A DNA stretch of 8,877 nucleotides from an uncultured Planctomycetaceae bacterium (GTDB lineage Bacteria > Planctomycetota > Planctomycetia > Pirellulales > UBA1268), in the NCBI GenBank assembly GCA_903885855.1, contig CAISKG010000512.1:1-8877 (forward strand), read 5' to 3'. Both the position numbers and the translations under genes were made by a program. Position 1 is the stretch's first letter. Each line of letters opens with the position of its first letter. Below, one piece after another: positions 6,614 through 8,877 of the stretch. The notes below the pieces were generated by a model, which saw only the letters and a list, made by a program, of their open reading frames with translations, was not told where the DNA came from and ran no database searches.

Positions 6614-8131
6614 TCAGCGCGGCGCGAGGGCGCGGTCGAGGACGTTGCGGGTGATGCGCTGCACGCGCGCGTCGGGGCCGTGCGGGCGTGACCAGTGCGA
6701 CCAGGGGAGCGTGTGCCCGGGGGGATCGGAGAGCCCCTGGCACCAGAAGATCGTCGAGGCGTTGAAGACGACGCCCCCCCGCGGCCCCGGGTAGACCGTG
6801 GCCGCCCAGCGCTGCGGCTGCTCCCCCACCACCAGCGCCGTCCCCTCCGCCACCACCTCGAGGCCCGGGATCTCGTGGGCCGCATCGCCGTGGTACTCCC
6901 AGCCGACGAGCCCTGGGATCCGTTCCCCGGCGCGCATGCCGGTGCCGGCGAAGATCCAGTGGTCGGGCTTCGTGCAGATCCAGTCGCCGCCGCCGTTGAC
7001 CGGCTCGACGTTGCGGGCCCCGATGAGCAGTCCCTCGTCGGGCCCCTGCTCGCGGAAGGGGCCGTTGACCCGCGCGCGCTCGAGGGCCGTGGGGCGGTCG
7101 CCGCCGTAGGGGCCGGCGCGGGAGATGACGCGGTTGGGTCGGCCGTCGGAGGAGGGCTCGAGCGGCGTCACCCAGCAGACGGAATTGCCCGAGAGGAAGA
7201 GGAGGCTCACGCCGGCGTCGCGCATCGCCGTGACGGCCTCGAACTGCCGGCGATCCCAGTATTCGTCGTGGCCGATGCTCACGAAGGCCCGGCACCCGAG
7301 GCCCCGGTCGGGGGCGAGCATGTCGGCGTTGGAGACGTAGGTGACGTCGTAGCCGTGCTCCTCGAGGAAGAACGCCATGGGGAACTCGAAGGAGAGGAAC
7401 TCCCCCGCCCCGATCGAGAGCGGATCGTTGACCACGCTCGTGAACTGCGCGTAGCGGCCGTAGGGACGGTCGAAGCTCACGGCCGCCCACGGGCCGCTCG
7501 TGCCGCGCGGGTCGGTGTACAGCGAGAACCTCCCCGGCCAGGCGTTGTAGGCGTTCCAGGTGTTGTCGGAGACCTGGAAGAGGATGTCGGCCGGCCGGTC
7601 GTCGGCGACCACGAAGATCACGTAGCTCTGCCAGGCGGCGTGCTCGTCGTCGGGCGGGATCACGGTGAGACGGCCGAGGTAGACCCCGCTCACCCAATCG
7701 TCGGGGATGACGAGGCCCGCCGACGCCGTCCAGCGACACTCGTGGACGTTCTTCTCCCCCGGTTCGGGATCGGGCTGGGCCGAGCCCTCGATGGGGCCGA
7801 GCGTCGTCATCAGCCGCGCGCCGCGGCCGCCGTACCATCCCATGCGGAAGATCTCGATCCGGAAGGGGGCCGGCGGGTCGGTCGACACGAAGAACTCGAT
7901 CCGCTCACCCGCCTTCACGCTCTGCCGCGAGCAGTAGCCCTCGATGCCGCGGGCACGGACGTCGTTGCGCAGTCCCACCTTCGTGAGCTGCCAGTCGAGG
8001 GCCCCCTCCCGGGCGTTCTCGCGCCGGATCGTGTCGCGGTCGGCGGCCGCGGCGAACGCGGGCGTCGCCAGCGACGCGACGAGCACCGCCATCACCACCT
8101 CCGCCCCGAAGTACCTCGCAAAGTCCGTCAT
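6614..8131 (-). CDS. Secreted N,N-dimethylformamidase beta-subunit-like protein
   Basis: The 505-residue protein starts with a Sec-like signal (VVMAVLVASLATPAFA, about 12-27, likely cut after AFA). An immunoglobulin-like segment follows: IEGYCSRQSVKAGERIEFFV (63-82), then IEIFRMGWYGGRGARLM (92-108), the signature of the N,N-dimethylformamidase beta-like family. The main domain has SDNTWNAYNAWPG (188-200), then SIGHDEYWD, where His288 and Glu290 form an H-x-E pair, and near the end GGVVFNASTIFWCQG. In the studied dimethylformamidase the large subunit holds a mononuclear iron with tyrosine and glutamate ligands; matching Glu290 to that site is inference. Most homologues are uncharacterised, so amidase activity on formamides is not implied. 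The separate small subunit of that enzyme is not in this window. The ATG at 8131 is supported by GGAGG six bases upstream. The gene converges on the isochorismatase/ThuA gene and diverges from the redoxin gene. Confidence 0.88.
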   Translation of the reverse strand: MTDFARYFGAEVVMAVLVASLATPAFAAAADRDTIRRENAREGALDWQLTKVGLRNDVRARGIEGYCSRQSVKAGERIEFFVSTDPPAPFRIEIFRMGWYGGRGARLMTTLGPIEGSAQPDPEPGEKNVHECRWTASAGLVIPDDWVSGVYLGRLTVIPPDDEHAAWQSYVIFVVADDRPADILFQVSDNTWNAYNAWPGRFSLYTDPRGTSGPWAAVSFDRPYGRYAQFTSVVNDPLSIGAGEFLSFEFPMAFFLEEHGYDVTYVSNADMLAPDRGLGCRAFVSIGHDEYWDRRQFEAVTAMRDAGVSLLFLSGNSVCWVTPLEPSSDGRPNRVISRAGPYGGDRPTALERARVNGPFREQGPDEGLLIGARNVEPVNGGGDWICTKPDHWIFAGTGMRAGERIPGLVGWEYHGDAAHEIPGLEVVAEGTALVVGEQPQRWAATVYPGPRGGVVFNASTIFWCQGLSDPPGHTLPWSHWSRPHGPDARVQRITRNVLDRALAPR

Positions 8132-8137
8132 GGCTTT

Positions 8138-8142
8138 CCTCC
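8138..8142 (-). promoter_or_regulatory. Ribosome binding site of the dimethylformamidase-like gene
   Basis: On the minus strand GGAGG (within GGGAGGAAA, 8135-8143) lies 6 bases before the ATG at 8131. It is the best Shine-Dalgarno sequence in the window and fixes this start. Confidence 0.75.
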
Positions 8143-8211
8143 CGTGACAGCACCGACGCGATCCGGAATCGGCCGGTGTCGACGATCCCGTGGTCCCGAT
8201 CTATCGTGAAG

Positions 8212-8227
8212 GGGCGTCGCGACGCCC
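8212..8227. promoter_or_regulatory. 16-bp perfect palindrome, possible operator, in a divergent gap
   Basis: GGGCGTCG is followed directly by its exact reverse complement CGACGCCC, giving an uninterrupted 16-bp dyad. It sits near the middle of the 164-bp gap between the divergent dimethylformamidase-like gene (start 8131) and redoxin gene (start 8296), about 80 bp and 68 bp from the two starts. A regulator binding here could act on both genes. High GC raises the chance of coincidence. Confidence 0.35.
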
Positions 8228-8274
8228 ATCCCGCGTTTCTTCCCGGATCGGGTCGCCGTCGCGTCCTCGTCGTC

Positions 8275-8280
8275 ATCCTA
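8275..8280 (-). promoter_or_regulatory. Candidate minus-strand -10 element (TAGGAT)
   Basis: Read on the minus strand, GTAGGATG here repeats the heptamer GTAGGAT found before the second DUF1501 gene at 1278-1284. It would give a leader of about 140 bases for the gene starting at 8131 and would place the palindrome at 8212-8227 downstream of the start point. No -35 box is evident. Weak evidence. Confidence 0.2.
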
Positions 8281-8295
8281 CTCGGGTCCGATCGA

Positions 8296-8877
8296 ATGCG
8301 CAGCATGGTGCTGGGACTTGTCGGATGGCTCGTGCTGGGCACACCGCCGGGCGCTGCTCGGGCGCAGCCTTCGGCGTGGGAGCGGGGGGCCATCGACGCC
8401 ACCGATCTCTCCGGGCGGGAGTACCGTCTCGGCGACGGTGACGGTGCGATCACCGTGGTCGTATTCCTCTCCACGTCGTGCCCGGTCTCGAACACCGTGC
8501 AGCCGAGGCTCGCCGATCTTGCCACCTCGGTCGCTGACGCTCACCGCGAAGGTGGCCGGCCCGTTCGGTTCTTCGGCATCGTCACCGATCCGGACGCCAC
8601 GGCCGACGGCGCCGCGGAGCATTTCCAGCAGCGGCCGCTCCCCTTCCCGGTCCTGTTCGGGGGGCGTGATGACATCCGGGATCGTCTCCGGCCCACTCAC
8701 GTGCCGGAGGCATTCGTGGTCGATCCGCGGGGAAGGATCGTCTACCACGGTGCGATCGATGACGCGTTCGAGGCGGTGGGGCGCCGGCGCCCGCGGATCA
8801 CACGGCACTGGCTCGCCGATGCCGTGCAGGCCGCGGTGGCCGGCCGTGATCCACCCCGGGCGTCGGTGCCTCCGGTG
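8296..8877 (+). CDS. Exported redoxin-domain (thioredoxin-like fold) protein, 3' end missing
   Basis: The frame runs from ATG 8296 to the right edge without a stop (194 residues visible). A short Sec signal (MVLGLVGWLVLG core, likely cut after AARA, residue 23) leads into a thioredoxin-like domain. VVVFLSTSCPVSN (54-66) carries the single cysteine Cys62; FFGIVTDPDA, FPVLFGG and the cis-proline loop HVPEAF (Pro137) follow, then YHGAIDDAF and a basic RRRPRITRHWL stretch. This matches the AhpC/TSA-type redoxin domain common in exported planctomycete proteins. There Cys is followed by Pro, not by a second cysteine as in CxxC thioredoxins, so a peroxidase-like or structural role is likelier than disulphide exchange. 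In relatives the domain may be followed by a cytochrome c or monooxygenase region; whether that holds here cannot be seen. No clear Shine-Dalgarno precedes ATG 8296 or the alternative ATG 8305. Codon use looks less GC-extreme than in the neighbours. Confidence 0.85.
   Translation, partial: MRSMVLGLVGWLVLGTPPGAARAQPSAWERGAIDATDLSGREYRLGDGDGAITVVVFLSTSCPVSNTVQPRLADLATSVADAHREGGRPVRFFGIVTDPDATADGAAEHFQQRPLPFPVLFGGRDDIRDRLRPTHVPEAFVVDPRGRIVYHGAIDDAFEAVGRRRPRITRHWLADAVQAAVAGRDPPRASVPPV

Noticed and set aside
6695..8209. A 504-codon plus-strand frame opposite the dimethylformamidase-like gene
   Set aside because: No motifs, biased composition, and antisense to a protein with a strong family signature and a GGAGG ribosome binding site.

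Overview
The window is very GC-rich and reads as a chromosomal segment of a planctomycete (phylum Planctomycetota). The evidence is the gene content: two DUF1501 proteins with planctomycete-type N-termini, a Tat-exported Gfo/Idh/MocA oxidoreductase of the 'EKPCG...QAGTQRRS' type, an exported isochorismatase-like protein fused to a ThuA-like domain, an N,N-dimethylformamidase-beta-like protein, and a redoxin with a single cysteine (SCPVSN). The high GC would fit a high-GC lineage such as the Isosphaeraceae, but this is a guess; nothing in the window fixes the family.

Layout, left to right. (1) 1-1190 (+): DUF1501 protein, 5' end outside the window. (2) 1324-2700 (+): a second, complete DUF1501 protein with its own ribosome binding site. 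(3) 2838-4190 (-): Tat-exported Gfo/Idh/MocA oxidoreductase, convergent with gene 2. (4) 4355-6568 (+): secreted isochorismatase-like + ThuA-like fusion, divergent from gene 3 and with a strongly foldable leader. (5) 6614-8131 (-): secreted N,N-dimethylformamidase-beta-like protein, convergent with gene 4. (6) 8296-8877 (+): exported redoxin-domain protein, running off the right edge. The gaps are 45-164 bp, and no stretch of 300 bp lacks a gene. I see no tRNA, rRNA, CRISPR array, insertion sequence or attachment site.

How it fits together. Neighbouring genes mostly alternate in orientation, so most are probably transcribed singly; only the DUF1501 pair points the same way, and it is separated by 133 bp with a hairpin. 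Five of the six proteins show an export signal at the N-terminus, and the sixth (gene 1) belongs to a family that normally has one, so the common theme is periplasmic or envelope chemistry. The closest thing to a functional link is the divergent pair 3/4: a Gfo/Idh/MocA dehydrogenase beside a ThuA-like domain recalls the ThuA/ThuB partnership of keto-sugar metabolism, but that link is inferred. I found no convincing undescribed multi-gene system. The most unusual single item is the three-part architecture of gene 4, followed by the structured leader in front of it and a 16-bp perfect palindrome between genes 5 and 6.
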